From assembly GCA_030432565.1 (NCBI GenBank), contig JAUIGV010000003.1:222171-286170 (forward strand): a stretch of 64,000 nt of DNA. Direction: 5' to 3'. Below the pieces are notes generated by a model. That model saw nothing but the letters and a program-made list of their open reading frames with translations. It was not told the origin of the DNA and ran no database searches. The DNA comes from Verrucomicrobiia bacterium. GTDB taxonomy: Bacteria > Verrucomicrobiota > Verrucomicrobiia > Verrucomicrobiales > Akkermansiaceae. This document shows positions 18,480-27,576 of this stretch, piece by piece; within the stretch, counting starts at the first letter, position 1; each line of letters starts with the position of its first letter. A program made the position numbers and the translations under genes.

Positions 18480-18619
18480 TACTGGATTCAAGTAATATCT
18501 GATTTGGAAGCCAAAGCCAGTCGTTGGAATTTGGTCTAGCTAACGGTTACTTGCCTGTTCTTTCTTCAGATGTTGATCTTTCGGGAAAAAGTTCCATGGT
18601 ATCAGTGGAGTTGAGGAAC

Positions 18620-19696
18620 TTAAATATAAGGAACCTCAAGCAGGTAGCCCTTTTCTGCGAGTGCGCTTAGGGCCGATGAAATCTCCCGATGCCATTCAGC
18701 AGGTTTGGAGACGGGCTTGATTCGTCGGCTGCTGAAGCGCCGTTTCGGGATGGTGAGTGGAGTGAATCGGGGTCGATTGTTTTTGAGCTTTTTCGGAATC
18801 GAGAAGGATACGCTCTGGAGGTTCTCTTGGATTCTTGTCAGCTCCGGTTTCGTGAACCCGGATTTTTTCTCCAGGACAAGGCAGGTTTCGACTCCTTGAC
18901 TGGAATCGATTTCAAGGAGTTGTTCAGCGGTAATTTCAACACGACGTCTGCGAGTGTAGTCGGAGCGTTTGTGTTCGGTCTCGTCATAAATCAGGTCCCA
19001 TTTTGAGAAGGGATAAAGGGCTTCAACCCCGCTGTGACCGCCCATCCAGATGACACAAAAGGAGTTTCGGGCATCGCCTTCGACAATGATGGAGAAGCGG
19101 CTGGAGCGGTTGATCTCCCCAAGACATTCCGATGAGTGGATTGACGGTTGGCCATCGATCGACAGCTTAACCGTGACGGCTGAGTCTTTCGGGGGATCGA
19201 CCAGGTCGGCGCAAATCTTGACGAGATCGGTTTCGCTCATTCCGGTGCGAGGGCTGTCCTTCTGATCGACGACGACCTCGACGGAAACATGTTTGCCAAT
19301 GTGGACGCGGGGTCGCCCGTTGACTTTTTTCGCCACGAGGTAGGTGTGATGACCGCCATCCGCTTTCGACGGGCCAAAGGGTTGGCAACTGAAGATGCGC
19401 TCCTGCCAGGACGAGGGAGATTTTCGATTGCCACTGTAAAGGACCTGGAGGGCCGGGGCGAATCGAGCAGGGATGGAGTCGGGTTGGTTCGGGTCTGATT
19501 CTTCGAGGCGACTCAGGTAGGTGAGAAGAACCAAGAGACAGAGTGCCTCAACTCCCGGGCGGGATTGTCCCAGGATGCCCTCATCATCCAGCCATAGGGC
19601 GTCATTGGCATCTGACTTGATGGACTGTATTTTCCACTCTTCCTCTTCGCGATTCCAACTGATCGTGAGGGTCAGGGAGGGACTATCCAGGCTCAT
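18620..19696 (-). CDS. Unknown protein divergent from a sigma-like gene
   Basis: A 358-residue soluble protein (MSLDSPSLTLTISWNREEEE). The middle region, FCVIWMGGHSGVEALYPFSKWDLI, resembles the beta-sandwich DUF4384-type segment often found with CHAT or kinase proteins. The C-terminus is basic (FTPLTIPKRRFSSRRIKP). It starts 111 bp from, and divergent to, the sigma-factor-like gene, and three 11-bp repeats lie between them. The pairing with a sigma-like protein and a CHAT gene in the same island hints at a regulatory or signalling trio, but this is inference. Confidence 0.7.
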   Translation of the reverse strand: MSLDSPSLTLTISWNREEEEWKIQSIKSDANDALWLDDEGILGQSRPGVEALCLLVLLTYLSRLEESDPNQPDSIPARFAPALQVLYSGNRKSPSSWQERIFSCQPFGPSKADGGHHTYLVAKKVNGRPRVHIGKHVSVEVVVDQKDSPRTGMSETDLVKICADLVDPPKDSAVTVKLSIDGQPSIHSSECLGEINRSSRFSIIVEGDARNSFCVIWMGGHSGVEALYPFSKWDLIYDETEHKRSDYTRRRRVEITAEQLLEIDSSQGVETCLVLEKKSGFTKPELTRIQENLQSVSFSIPKKLKNNRPRFTPLTIPKRRFSSRRIKPVSKPAEWHREISSALSALAEKGYLLEVPYI

Positions 19697-19721
19697 GTTT
19701 CGTCGGGGACGATCCTACGAG

Positions 19722-19754
19722 TTGCGCCAGGGTTGCGCAACCTTTGCGCAAGTC
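19722..19754. repeat. Three 11-bp repeats and a 12-bp palindrome in a divergent promoter
   Basis: TTGCGC occurs at 19722, 19733 and 19744, exactly 11 bp apart, inside the units GAGTTGCGCCA, GGGTTGCGCAA and CCTTTGCGCAA. The middle one forms the perfect palindrome GGTTGCGCAACC (19731-19742). One helical turn of spacing between two divergent starts (19696 and 19808) points to an operator bound by stacked proteins. Plasmid-type iterons are the alternative. Confidence 0.6.
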
Positions 19755-19807
19755 GTTGGGCCATCGTTGGAAATTCAGGAAGGGTTTGTGAAAGGCTTGG
19801 TGCCGCG

Positions 19808-20452
19808 ATGAACAGAAGTAACCCACCGACCCCCACGCCCCACGAAACCCTCCTTTGGCTTGAATCCGAAAGGCCTTTTGCCTTGGCGTTTCTCGTCCGT
19901 TACTACTCTCAAATCAGCCGGGAGGATGCCGAGGACATTTTCAGCGAATTTTGCCAAGAGCAATGGGAGTTGGGAGATGATGGTATTAAGGCGCTGACAC
20001 GCGGAGTGTTGGTCCAGCGCCTCCGCTGGCGAGCCCGAGACTTCATTGAACATCGGCAGGCCGCCCGTCAAGGAGGCGGCGCAAAGCACGAAGAAATCTC
20101 AAAGCTTCAGGACCGGATTTTGGATGAAGATCAGAATCCCCTGGCATCAGTGTGCGAGGCTGGCGAGTGGCAACTTCTCCAGATGCTTCTCTCACAGGTC
20201 ACTGATCGTTGTAACTTTCGTCAGTCGATTTTTGCCGAGGTAGTGTTGGAAGTCCTGAAGGCCGGTAGGGCCATTTCCCACTGGTCGGAAGCCTTTTCGC
20301 CCGAGCAGCGGGCAGCCTTCATGCAGAGTTCACGTGTTGGGATTGACGATGAGCGACTGGCGTTTCGGCGTGAGGTGAACCGGACCTGTCGGCAGGTCAC
20401 CGCCAAGCTGCAGGTTCTTTTCCGAACAAATCATGTTCGCTGGCCCAATTAA
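19808..20452 (+). CDS. Sigma-70/ECF-like protein upstream of the transfer operon
   Basis: About 214 residues from the ATG at 19808 (MNRSNPPTPTPHETLLWLES); an upstream in-frame start would run through the repeat region and is unlikely. Residues 25-65 (FALAFLVRYYSQISREDAED IFSEFCQEQW pattern) match sigma region 2 style, with the typical sigma 'EDAEDIFSEF' helix. Region 4 is not convincing, so DNA binding at -35 may differ or be lost. It lies directly upstream of the pilin gene in the same direction, and could drive the transfer genes or its divergent partner. A plain ECF sigma factor and a sigma-derived defence regulator are both possible. Confidence 0.65.
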   Translation: MNRSNPPTPTPHETLLWLESERPFALAFLVRYYSQISREDAEDIFSEFCQEQWELGDDGIKALTRGVLVQRLRWRARDFIEHRQAARQGGGAKHEEISKLQDRILDEDQNPLASVCEAGEWQLLQMLLSQVTDRCNFRQSIFAEVVLEVLKAGRAISHWSEAFSPEQRAAFMQSSRVGIDDERLAFRREVNRTCRQVTAKLQVLFRTNHVRWPN

Positions 20453-20455
20453 TCT

Positions 20456-20473
20456 CGCTCTCGGTAGAGAGCG
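20456..20473 (+). promoter_or_regulatory. Hairpin ahead of the transfer operon
   Basis: CGCTCTC and GAGAGCG form a perfect 7-bp stem around a GGTA loop, just after the sigma-like gene and 48 bp before the pilin start. There is no T-run, so it is more likely an attenuator or mRNA-stabilising hairpin than a terminator. Confidence 0.4.
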
Positions 20474-20520
20474 GTTGGTCGAACCATTCGGTCGCTGCCA
20501 TTAACCAAACCAACAACACC

Positions 20521-20799
20521 ATGCCTGAACTCCTGATATCCCTGCTGAACTCGTCTTTCGATTCTGCCATCCTGGCGCAAGCCACTGACCTCGGTGGCCA
20601 AATCAAGGACATCATCAAGCTCCTGCGAATGATCGCCTTCATTCTCTCGATCGCTTCCCTGATTGTTGCCGCCATTATGTTTGGCACGGGCCGTGTCGAG
20701 GCGGCTATTTACGGGGTCGCTGCGGCCGGCATTCTGGCCCTGTCGGCCTCAATCGTGAAGTTCGCTTTTGAAGCAACCGGCGACGACTTCGACCTCTGA
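20521..20799 (+). CDS. virB2: VirB2/TrbC-like pilin
   Basis: A 92-residue hydrophobic protein (MPELLISLLNSSFDSAILAQ) with two long membrane helices around residues 37-58 and 62-82, the layout of VirB2/TrbC major pilins, which are extracted from the membrane and polymerised into the conjugative pilus. The first 20 residues could act as a leader. It is the first gene of the plus-strand transfer operon, 12 bp before the VirB4 gene, the normal place for VirB2. The sequence itself is not diagnostic; size, topology and position carry the call. Confidence 0.7.
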   Translation: MPELLISLLNSSFDSAILAQATDLGGQIKDIIKLLRMIAFILSIASLIVAAIMFGTGRVEAAIYGVAAAGILALSASIVKFAFEATGDDFDL

Positions 20800-20810
20800 T
20801 TTCGCAAGCC

Positions 20811-23800
20811 ATGAGTGATTCACAACACACCCGTTGGCACCGCGCCAATGCCGGCGGTGACCGGGGGCCGATGATTGGGAAATTCACCGGCCTGCAGGTC
20901 ATCGTTCTCGGGATGTCCCTCGGAGCGGGCTTTCTGCTCTTTGTCCTCCTTTCGGGAAGCCAAGTTGGTTTCGTGATCAGCCTGACGGTGGCATCGGCCA
21001 TTCCCATTCTGACCACGATGACTCTTCTCACCCTGGTGCGAGGCAAGCCAAAGGGCTACTTCGCCCAGTGGCTGGAGTGGTGGCGGCTCAAAAAGCAAGG
21101 GCTGGCCCTCATTGAGCGGGAGCCTTCCCGGAGCAAGATTGCTATCGTCAAGGATGGCTTCATTTCGCACGGGCTTCTGGTCCTCGAGGGAAAGGGAGGT
21201 AAAGGAACGGCATCCTGTCTTCTCGAGATTTGTTGTCCCGCGATGGAATCGTCGTCGGTTGATGGGCTCAATCAAATGGAAGACCGGTTACGTGGTCTCA
21301 TTCGTCAAATGCCTAGGAACTGGACTGTTCAGTTTTCCTGGAGGAAAGGAGGAGGCCACAGCGAGCACTTGCGGCGATTCCATGCTGAAACCGAGGAGAA
21401 GGCCAAGAGTGCCTGGAGTCGGCGACAACGAAACGAAAGGGTGGTTCGCTCAATGCGGGAAGACGAGGAAGGTCTCATCACCAGTGCCTTCGTTCGTCTG
21501 TGCCTCAAGGCCCCGATCAACCTCCAGCAACTGGCTCGGGGCCCCAAGTCAGGTTATGAAAAAGCGCTTCAGGGCATTTCCCGGAATTTTGAAGCGTCCG
21601 TCGCGGAAGTCGAGCGGGTGATGACCCAGCTCGGTGGTCGAGCCAGACTTTTGAGTGAAGATGAGATCTTTGAGGAGGTTTCGCATTATCTGCAGCCCGG
21701 CGGGAGTGAGGTGCCTTCATGGAACCGTAAGCAGTCCCTTTTCGATAACATCCTGTCCAGTGAAATGGTCCCGATTGACGAGCAGCAGGTGGGGTTCCAC
21801 CTGGGAGGGCGATACCACACCTCCCTCGCGCTCACCCAGCTTCCCGAGTCCACCGCGTCCGGCATCATCACCCACCTCACGACCCTGCCCGAACGGGGAT
21901 TTCAACTGACTACCCAGCTGGAAACACTCGATCCGCTGATTGAGATCGAAAGGGCGGAGACGATGAAAGCCAAGCTGGAGAGAGCCCGGCAAAGCAGTCG
22001 ACACAGCCGACTCGATTACGACATCCGAATCCTTGAGGACCGGATTCAGCGGCTCACCTCAGGATCGGTGTCACCAGTGCGTGTTCAGTTGCTGGCTCAT
22101 GTTTCTGGCGATACCCAGGATGAGTTGAAAAGCCGGGTCAAGGCTCTGGTCGGGGCCGTCTCAGGGATGAAATCGGCCAAGTTCTACGAAGTCGCCTTGC
22201 CGACAACTTCCCGTAATCTTTTTCTGGCTGGCCTTCCCGGCTCCCCTTACCGGGAACCCGCCTTTTGGCATTTGGTGGACGACCCCACCGCTGTGAATCT
22301 GATCCCGGTCAGTGGTGATTCCAATGCCTCATTGAAAGAAGCGGAAGCTCTCTACCGGAGTCGTCAGGGAAACCTCATCGGCGTCAGCGGTTTTCATCGG
22401 GCGGGGGATCGTAAGAGTCCCTCGCATGCCTTTATCACCGGCAGAACAGGAAGTGGGAAGTCGGTTCACGGAATCGATCTGGTCACACAGCTTGACCCTT
22501 TTTCAGATTGGCTTGTTACCATCGACAACGGTCGTTCTTTTGAAACCTGCATGCAGGTACTCTCAGGGGGGAAATGCCGAACCTTCGCCCCCGACGTCAA
22601 TGGTGTCGATACGCTGAACTATCTGGATACTCTCGGTCTCCCCCTGACCAGCCTGCAGGTGAGCCGGATTGTGGCCATTGTGCACCTCATGGTGGGCCAC
22701 CGGAGCGATGAAGATCTCGATTCCTACCGGAAGGCGATCATCAATCGCTGCATTCAGCAGTTCTACCGCGACTGGACGGAACAATGGCTGGAGCAAAACC
22801 CGGAACAAGAGGAAGCCGTCTTTGAGCATCTGACGCGGCTCCGCTTGTTTAGGAGCGATCTTGGCGGGGTGGGTGATCTCGCCGAACTTTTGAGTGCCTA
22901 TCGCGCTCAAGGACCAGTCGAAGGGGGCCAGGCCAAGGCCTTGGATGATGACCAGTTTGCCCGGGAACACGACCATACCCGCAGGGATGGAAGGTCCCCC
23001 GAATTCATGGCTCTGGCGGTGGCTCATTTGGACCGAGCAAGCTCGCCCACCCATCGGGACCTGCACGAGTGGATGCTGGCTCAGGCCACTCAATCCGATC
23101 GCGACCAGGATGAAATCGCGATGCTGGCCACTCTTCTTGAACCCTGGCGAGCCGACTCCGGGATGATGGGGTGCCTCTTTGATGGCGCGAACACCATCGA
23201 TCTCAGCGCCGACTACGTGCATATCGAGCTGGGCTTGATTGAGAATGCCGATGCCACGGTGAAGAGCCTCGTGTCTCACATCATTACCAGCCAGATCCTG
23301 GGGGAAACCATCCGGCGGCCAACCTCCCAACGAAAGCATGTCCTGATCGAAGAACTCGGAGCCTTCATCAATATTCAGGGTGGGAAGAAAATCATCCAAG
23401 ACCTCTACGAGCGGGCTCGCAAATACAACTGCCTGGTCATTACGGTCATTCAGCAGATCTCGCGTCTTCCGGAAGATCTGGCGCGGACGGTGGTCGGAAA
23501 TTCCGGCCAGGCGTTTTTCTTCATGCAGCGGGAGCCGGGAGATGTCGCGCTGCTGCAGAAGCTCTTTGAACTCCCGGATTCCATCGTGGCTCTGTTGCGT
23601 GACTTCAAAAGGCCCGATGCTGACCACGGGGCCTCTTTCATTTGTTGGGAGCTTCTCGAGAATGGCGTCCAGATCACGCCAGCGGTGAATATGGCTAGCC
23701 CGGAAATGCTCTACGTCGCTGATAGCCACGGAAGCTTTGCCGAAGCCCGAAAGAAGGCTCTCGCCAAGTATCCTGATCCAATGAGCGGAGTCCTCGCCGA

Positions 23801-23873
23801 AGTATCAAAGATGATCAAGGCCAAGGCCCGACAAGAAGAGGAAGAGCCCACATCCTCCGAGATTCCCCAATAA
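20811..23873 (+). CDS. virB4: VirB4-type conjugation ATPase with N-terminal VirB3-like membrane part
   Basis: A 1020-residue ATPase that powers pilus assembly and substrate transfer at the inner membrane. Walker A is GRTGSGKS (about 543-550) and Walker B KHVLIEELGAF (about 841-851); the later ITVIQQISRLPEDLARTVVG segment matches the VirB4/TraC family. The first 75 residues contain two membrane helices (about 28-48 and 51-70) followed by a basic stretch, as in VirB3, so VirB3 appears fused to VirB4. The length exceeds the usual 800-850 residues by about that amount. It lies between the pilin and the lipoprotein gene. No separate virB3 and no virB11 gene are present nearby. Confidence 0.92.
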   Translation: MSDSQHTRWHRANAGGDRGPMIGKFTGLQVIVLGMSLGAGFLLFVLLSGSQVGFVISLTVASAIPILTTMTLLTLVRGKPKGYFAQWLEWWRLKKQGLALIEREPSRSKIAIVKDGFISHGLLVLEGKGGKGTASCLLEICCPAMESSSVDGLNQMEDRLRGLIRQMPRNWTVQFSWRKGGGHSEHLRRFHAETEEKAKSAWSRRQRNERVVRSMREDEEGLITSAFVRLCLKAPINLQQLARGPKSGYEKALQGISRNFEASVAEVERVMTQLGGRARLLSEDEIFEEVSHYLQPGGSEVPSWNRKQSLFDNILSSEMVPIDEQQVGFHLGGRYHTSLALTQLPESTASGIITHLTTLPERGFQLTTQLETLDPLIEIERAETMKAKLERARQSSRHSRLDYDIRILEDRIQRLTSGSVSPVRVQLLAHVSGDTQDELKSRVKALVGAVSGMKSAKFYEVALPTTSRNLFLAGLPGSPYREPAFWHLVDDPTAVNLIPVSGDSNASLKEAEALYRSRQGNLIGVSGFHRAGDRKSPSHAFITGRTGSGKSVHGIDLVTQLDPFSDWLVTIDNGRSFETCMQVLSGGKCRTFAPDVNGVDTLNYLDTLGLPLTSLQVSRIVAIVHLMVGHRSDEDLDSYRKAIINRCIQQFYRDWTEQWLEQNPEQEEAVFEHLTRLRLFRSDLGGVGDLAELLSAYRAQGPVEGGQAKALDDDQFAREHDHTRRDGRSPEFMALAVAHLDRASSPTHRDLHEWMLAQATQSDRDQDEIAMLATLLEPWRADSGMMGCLFDGANTIDLSADYVHIELGLIENADATVKSLVSHIITSQILGETIRRPTSQRKHVLIEELGAFINIQGGKKIIQDLYERARKYNCLVITVIQQISRLPEDLARTVVGNSGQAFFFMQREPGDVALLQKLFELPDSIVALLRDFKRPDADHGASFICWELLENGVQITPAVNMASPEMLYVADSHGSFAEARKKALAKYPDPMSGVLAEVSKMIKAKARQEEEEPTSSEIPQ

Positions 23874-23906
23874 TCCTGCTTCACTGCTCTCGATTTCCCG
23901 CTCTCT

Positions 23907-24230
23907 GTGATGATGAATCTCTCTCGTTGTTTCTCAAAATGGGGCAGGTCGGTCGGCCTGTCGGCTCTCAGTGGGTTGCTGGTTAGTTGTGGATACGATG
24001 CTCGTGCGGCACAGAAAGCTTTGCGGGAGGCTCAGGCAAGAGCTCACGCCGTCCGCACCGCTTTCCACCGTGATCAGCAAAGGTGGGGCTACGACTCCCA
24101 AGGAATTCCCCAAGCCGAGAAAGTTCTCGACGAATCGCGCTACTACCGGGTCCCGGTGGAGGAGCATGTCAACGAGGACGGTCTCATTATCGATGCCCAC
24201 CATACCACCCTCAAAATCATCCAACCATGA
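23907..24230 (+). CDS. Small lipoprotein of the transfer system (VirB7-like position)
   Basis: A 107-residue protein with a signal sequence ending in the lipobox LLVSCG (Cys about residue 28), so it should be lipidated. The mature part is helical and charged. It overlaps the next gene by 4 bp (ATGA) and stands between VirB4 and the VirB5/TrbJ-like gene. By place and lipidation it may play the part of VirB7, or of a TrbK-like entry-exclusion lipoprotein. There is no sequence match that decides. Confidence 0.72.
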   Translation: MMMNLSRCFSKWGRSVGLSALSGLLVSCGYDARAAQKALREAQARAHAVRTAFHRDQQRWGYDSQGIPQAEKVLDESRYYRVPVEEHVNEDGLIIDAHHTTLKIIQP

Positions 24231-25030
24231 CCTCTCGTCTCAAACTTCTCGCATGCAGTCTTTTCCTCGCGGCCAGTCTACCATCCACGGCTGTCGTCCC
24301 TGTTCAGGATGTCAGTCTGATCAAGACCCATCTGTGGACCGCCAGACAAGACCTCACCGAACAGATCCTTCATGGCAAGCGCCAGCTGGAGCAACTCCAG
24401 GGACTCTATCGCCAGGTCAAGCAAGCGGAGACCCATCTCAAGCGTCTTGGTGACCCTCGCAAGGTGACTTTGGAAACCTTGCGAGATGCTCTGAGATTTC
24501 TGCAGCGGGTTAATCTCAACCGAACCTTTGAAGATCTGGTCGCGGGTCTTCGCGGCGAGGAACTTTTCACCCGAAGAGCTGATCCAGTGTCGCTCCCGGT
24601 GGAGCGGACGATCAAGATTGACGGCAAAACCATCGCCGAGACGAACAGCGAAGTCCTGTTGCCCGAAGCGGCTTTCCATCGGGCCAGCGAAAACTACCGG
24701 GAAGTGCGTGATGCGGCTCTGGCAGAAAGGCTCCGGATCAAGGCTGAGATGAATCGCACGCTTCAGCAGCTTCAGGCCGCTTCCACGACGAGTGAGATTC
24801 AGAAGCTCAATATCGTAATGCGATCCCTCGAATCGCAACTGGCGGCCAATGATCGGGAGATCGGTTTTGCGAGTTCCGGGGTCCTGGCCACGCATCTGCG
24901 CAACGAGAATGAGCGAGCCATTCAGGACAAGCTTGGCATTCAACGTCAACGGGCGGCCCTCCGCTACAGTACCGAGAAGGATCTGTCTCTCTACCGGATC
25001 GATACCCAACCCATTCCCTTCAAACGCTAA
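24227..25030 (+). CDS. VirB5/TrbJ-like secreted coiled-coil protein
   Basis: A 267-residue protein starting at ATG 24227, which overlaps the lipoprotein stop; the longer frame from 24083 only runs antiparallel to sense into the previous gene. A signal peptide (MTSRLKLLACSLFLAASLPS) is followed by an extended heptad-rich region, as in TrbJ/VirB5 proteins, which are periplasmic and found at the pilus tip. It is directly upstream of the VirB6/TrbL-like gene, the usual TrbJ-TrbL neighbourhood. The long minus-strand frame at 24278-25708 is a shadow. Confidence 0.78.
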   Translation: MTSRLKLLACSLFLAASLPSTAVVPVQDVSLIKTHLWTARQDLTEQILHGKRQLEQLQGLYRQVKQAETHLKRLGDPRKVTLETLRDALRFLQRVNLNRTFEDLVAGLRGEELFTRRADPVSLPVERTIKIDGKTIAETNSEVLLPEAAFHRASENYREVRDAALAERLRIKAEMNRTLQQLQAASTTSEIQKLNIVMRSLESQLAANDREIGFASSGVLATHLRNENERAIQDKLGIQRQRAALRYSTEKDLSLYRIDTQPIPFKR

Positions 25031-25042
25031 CCATTCTCTCTC

Positions 25043-26092
25043 GTGGAGCAGTTTTACGACGATATGCAGTCCCACGCCTCGGGACTTTACCAGTCCATGA
25101 CCATGATCGCGGTCCTCCTTGTCATGGCCGGCGTCATGACCCGGATCGCTCTGGGAAGCACTGATCCCGGTCGACTGATCTGGACGGTTTTCTCGGTCTC
25201 TTTTGTCGCCCTTGCCATCGCTTCCTTTCCGGACTGGGTCAATACCGCTCAGGAGATGACTCACGCCATTGTTCAGGATCTCGATGCCGATCCCTCGCAA
25301 GCCCACAAAAGGTTTGGGGAGATCGTCATGGGCCCATCCGAAGATGGTTCGGACAAGACCAGTCTGTGGGATGTCCTTTGGTCGAAGAATGGCGGAATCG
25401 GTCACGCTGTCCTCTACGCCGCAATTTTTCTCATGGGGAAGCTGGCTCTGGTCATCATGTTCCTCTTCTCCATCGTGCAGAAGCTCCTGGTTCTTTTTCA
25501 AATTGGGCTGGCTCCGGTTTTCCTCGCGATGTTCTTGATTGGGCCGTTGAAGGGGATTGCGGGTCAGTTCATCATGAAACTGCTCGCGATTCAGCTCTGG
25601 CCTCTCGGTTGGGCCGTTGCCCACACCCTGACCAATGCCTTGATGGAGCTGGCCGCCCGGAACCAGGTCTACGAGGTGTCTGACGGTATTTCCGTGGGTG
25701 GGCCACAAACCGGCTTCTTCATTCTCTTGATCTCGGCCTGGGTCTTTTTGAGCACCATCGCCGCCCCTCTCATCATTTCCAAACTGCTCACGACAGGAGC
25801 CAATGCCGGGGCCGCGCTCCTTGCTGCGGTCGGTGCTGGTCTCGTTCAGGCCGGGCTTTATGGCGTTTCCGGCGGTGCTGCCTCTTCCATGGCCGGGGGA
25901 TCAACCGCAATGGCCACAGCCACCGGCATCGGATCCGGTCTTGGAGGTGCCGCCAGCGGAGCCCTCGGAAAATCGGGTGGAGCCATCCCCTCTGCCATCG
26001 GCATCGGGGCGGCCCTCGCCATGATGAAACCCACCGGAGGAGCCGGAGAAGACTACAACCAACAAGCTGCGAAAGTCACCCAATCCAATTGA
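25043..26092 (+). CDS. VirB6/TrbL-like inner-membrane channel protein
   Basis: A 349-residue polytopic protein starting at GTG 25043 (MEQFYDDMQSHASGLYQS). At least six hydrophobic segments lie between residues 20 and 285. The central segments KLALVIMFLFSIVQKLLVLFQ and GLAPVFLAMFLIGPL match the TrbL/VirB6 signature, and the tail is rich in Gly, Ala and Ser (GIGSGLGGAASGALGKSGGA), as is typical. It forms the inner-membrane part of the transfer channel. The next gene starts within 3 bp of its stop. Confidence 0.87.
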   Translation: MEQFYDDMQSHASGLYQSMTMIAVLLVMAGVMTRIALGSTDPGRLIWTVFSVSFVALAIASFPDWVNTAQEMTHAIVQDLDADPSQAHKRFGEIVMGPSEDGSDKTSLWDVLWSKNGGIGHAVLYAAIFLMGKLALVIMFLFSIVQKLLVLFQIGLAPVFLAMFLIGPLKGIAGQFIMKLLAIQLWPLGWAVAHTLTNALMELAARNQVYEVSDGISVGGPQTGFFILLISAWVFLSTIAAPLIISKLLTTGANAGAALLAAVGAGLVQAGLYGVSGGAASSMAGGSTAMATATGIGSGLGGAASGALGKSGGAIPSAIGIGAALAMMKPTGGAGEDYNQQAAKVTQSN

Positions 26093-26094
26093 TT

Positions 26095-26703
26095 ATGAAG
26101 AACCCTTCCATCGAAACCTATCTCAAACGACGCCAGTCCGGACGACCCTATTTTGTCCTATTCTTGCTCACTCTGGTGACCTTTGCCGCGATCATTTTTC
26201 GAGTCCTGGCTTCCTCGGAAGCCCGCCTCCGCTTTTTGGTCATTAACGAAGGCACGGTTCTTTTGGCACAGGAAACTCCCTTCCGTGAGGCCGGTGAATT
26301 TCATGTGGGGCAGGCCGAGCGGGCCACCCTCGCGATGCTCAACCGAGGGCCTCGGGGTGCCACCCAGGAGAGGGAGCTGAACCGCCTTTTTGACGGTCCC
26401 TCCCTGCGTCAGATCAAGGCCCGCCACGAGGAGGAGACACCCGAATTCCTTGCCAAAGAAATGAGACAGGTTGTCGAGATCTTTGAAACCAAGATCCAGA
26501 AAGCGAGCGGGCGCATGGTGGAGGCCCTCGTGACCGGACAATTGATCCGCTACGGAAATTTTGAAGGACGCGTGACCGCCGAAACCCATACCGTGGAGGT
26601 CTGGATGCGCCTTGTCCACAACCCGTCGCTGGTGGAGGGAGGGCGTTATCCTCTCATCGTGGGCGACTTCGAAATCACCACCCAACTTGTCCCGGCTCGA
26701 TGA
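26095..26703 (+). CDS. VirB8/TraE/TrbF-like bitopic protein
   Basis: A 202-residue protein with a basic N-terminus, one membrane helix at about residues 18-38 (YFVLFLLTLVTFAAIIFRVL) and a periplasmic domain of about 160 residues. This topology, the size and the position after VirB6 fit VirB8/TraE, which nucleates the inner-membrane complex. The ATG at 26095 is preferred to the TTG two codons upstream. It overlaps the next gene by 4 bp (ATGA). Confidence 0.75.
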   Translation: MKNPSIETYLKRRQSGRPYFVLFLLTLVTFAAIIFRVLASSEARLRFLVINEGTVLLAQETPFREAGEFHVGQAERATLAMLNRGPRGATQERELNRLFDGPSLRQIKARHEEETPEFLAKEMRQVVEIFETKIQKASGRMVEALVTGQLIRYGNFEGRVTAETHTVEVWMRLVHNPSLVEGGRYPLIVGDFEITTQLVPAR

Positions 26704-27572
26704 AAACAACTCCTTACCTCATTCTCATCTCGCTCTTGGGAGGGCTCTTCCCAAAACTTTGGGCGGTGGAGCCCCAGCCTCCCCTTGATCTCATCTTGGA
26801 TCCCGATGTGATCCAGTCGATCAGGCTTCATCCTGATGTTGATGTGCTTCTCCTCTTCCCGGCTGAGGTGACCCTGATCACCGGCCAAGGTCTCACCACA
26901 GGAGAAACACCCGGACAAGTCCAGTTCCAACAGGGGGAAGGCAATCCGAGAATTATTTCTCTCCGAATGCTCAAGGCTGAGGCAGCTCCAATCATGCATG
27001 TGGCTTTGGCCGAGCAGGTCTTTGTTTTTCGGCTCACCGCGAGCGACCATCCTGCGACCCTGGTTCGCTTTCAACTTGATCCCAAGAAAAGTCACTTGGT
27101 CCCGCAGGCCATTGAGATCGGCCCTGACGAAGCGAAAAAGTCCCAACTGCCAACCTCCTTTGGCCGATTGAAGCAGATGGCTGATCTCGTTCGCCAGGAA
27201 TCTTCCCTCCGTGGACGACTCCCCGAGGCCTATCCGAGTTACCAGTCCTATGAACCAAATCTCACCCTGCCGCAGGTCGCTGGATTGTCCTTGCAGATTC
27301 ATCGGATCGCACGCTTTGCCGCTGAGGACACTCTCGTGTTTTTCGGCACCCTGCAGAACAATCGCAAGACCACCTACCGACACAGCTCAAACCTTGTTTC
27401 CCTCAAGGTCGGGGATCAACAGGCTTTCCCGGGTGCCAGGAATCTTCAAGCGAGACCCAGCACGCCCGCCGGAGAATCGACCCATGTCTGGGTGCTACTG
27501 GCTGGCGACGGCCAGGGCAACCCCCTTCATCTAAGCCTCAAAAATCAGTTTACTCTTCAGCTTAACCCCTAA
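26700..27572 (+). CDS. VirB9/TrbG-like periplasmic protein
   Basis: A 290-residue protein with a signal peptide (MKTTPYLILISLLGGLFPKL, cleavage near WAVEP). It has an N-terminal beta-rich domain with the phrase DVDVLLLFPAEVTLITGQGL that resembles the first VirB9/TrbG strand region, and a C-terminal beta domain (EDTLVFFGTLQNNRKTTYRH). VirB9 forms the outer ring with VirB7 and VirB10. It sits between the VirB8- and VirB10-like genes, and only 4 bp separate it from the latter. Confidence 0.75.
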   Translation: MKTTPYLILISLLGGLFPKLWAVEPQPPLDLILDPDVIQSIRLHPDVDVLLLFPAEVTLITGQGLTTGETPGQVQFQQGEGNPRIISLRMLKAEAAPIMHVALAEQVFVFRLTASDHPATLVRFQLDPKKSHLVPQAIEIGPDEAKKSQLPTSFGRLKQMADLVRQESSLRGRLPEAYPSYQSYEPNLTLPQVAGLSLQIHRIARFAAEDTLVFFGTLQNNRKTTYRHSSNLVSLKVGDQQAFPGARNLQARPSTPAGESTHVWVLLAGDGQGNPLHLSLKNQFTLQLNP

Positions 27573-27576
27573 AATC

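Noticed and set aside
22563..23729. 388-codon minus-strand frame within virB4
   Set aside because: Shadow of the ATPase coding strand caused by GC-rich codon use.
24278..25708. 476-codon minus-strand frame over the VirB5/VirB6-like genes
   Set aside because: It would cross three plus-strand genes that have matching topology and spacing; composition is His/Gly/Gln-rich random.
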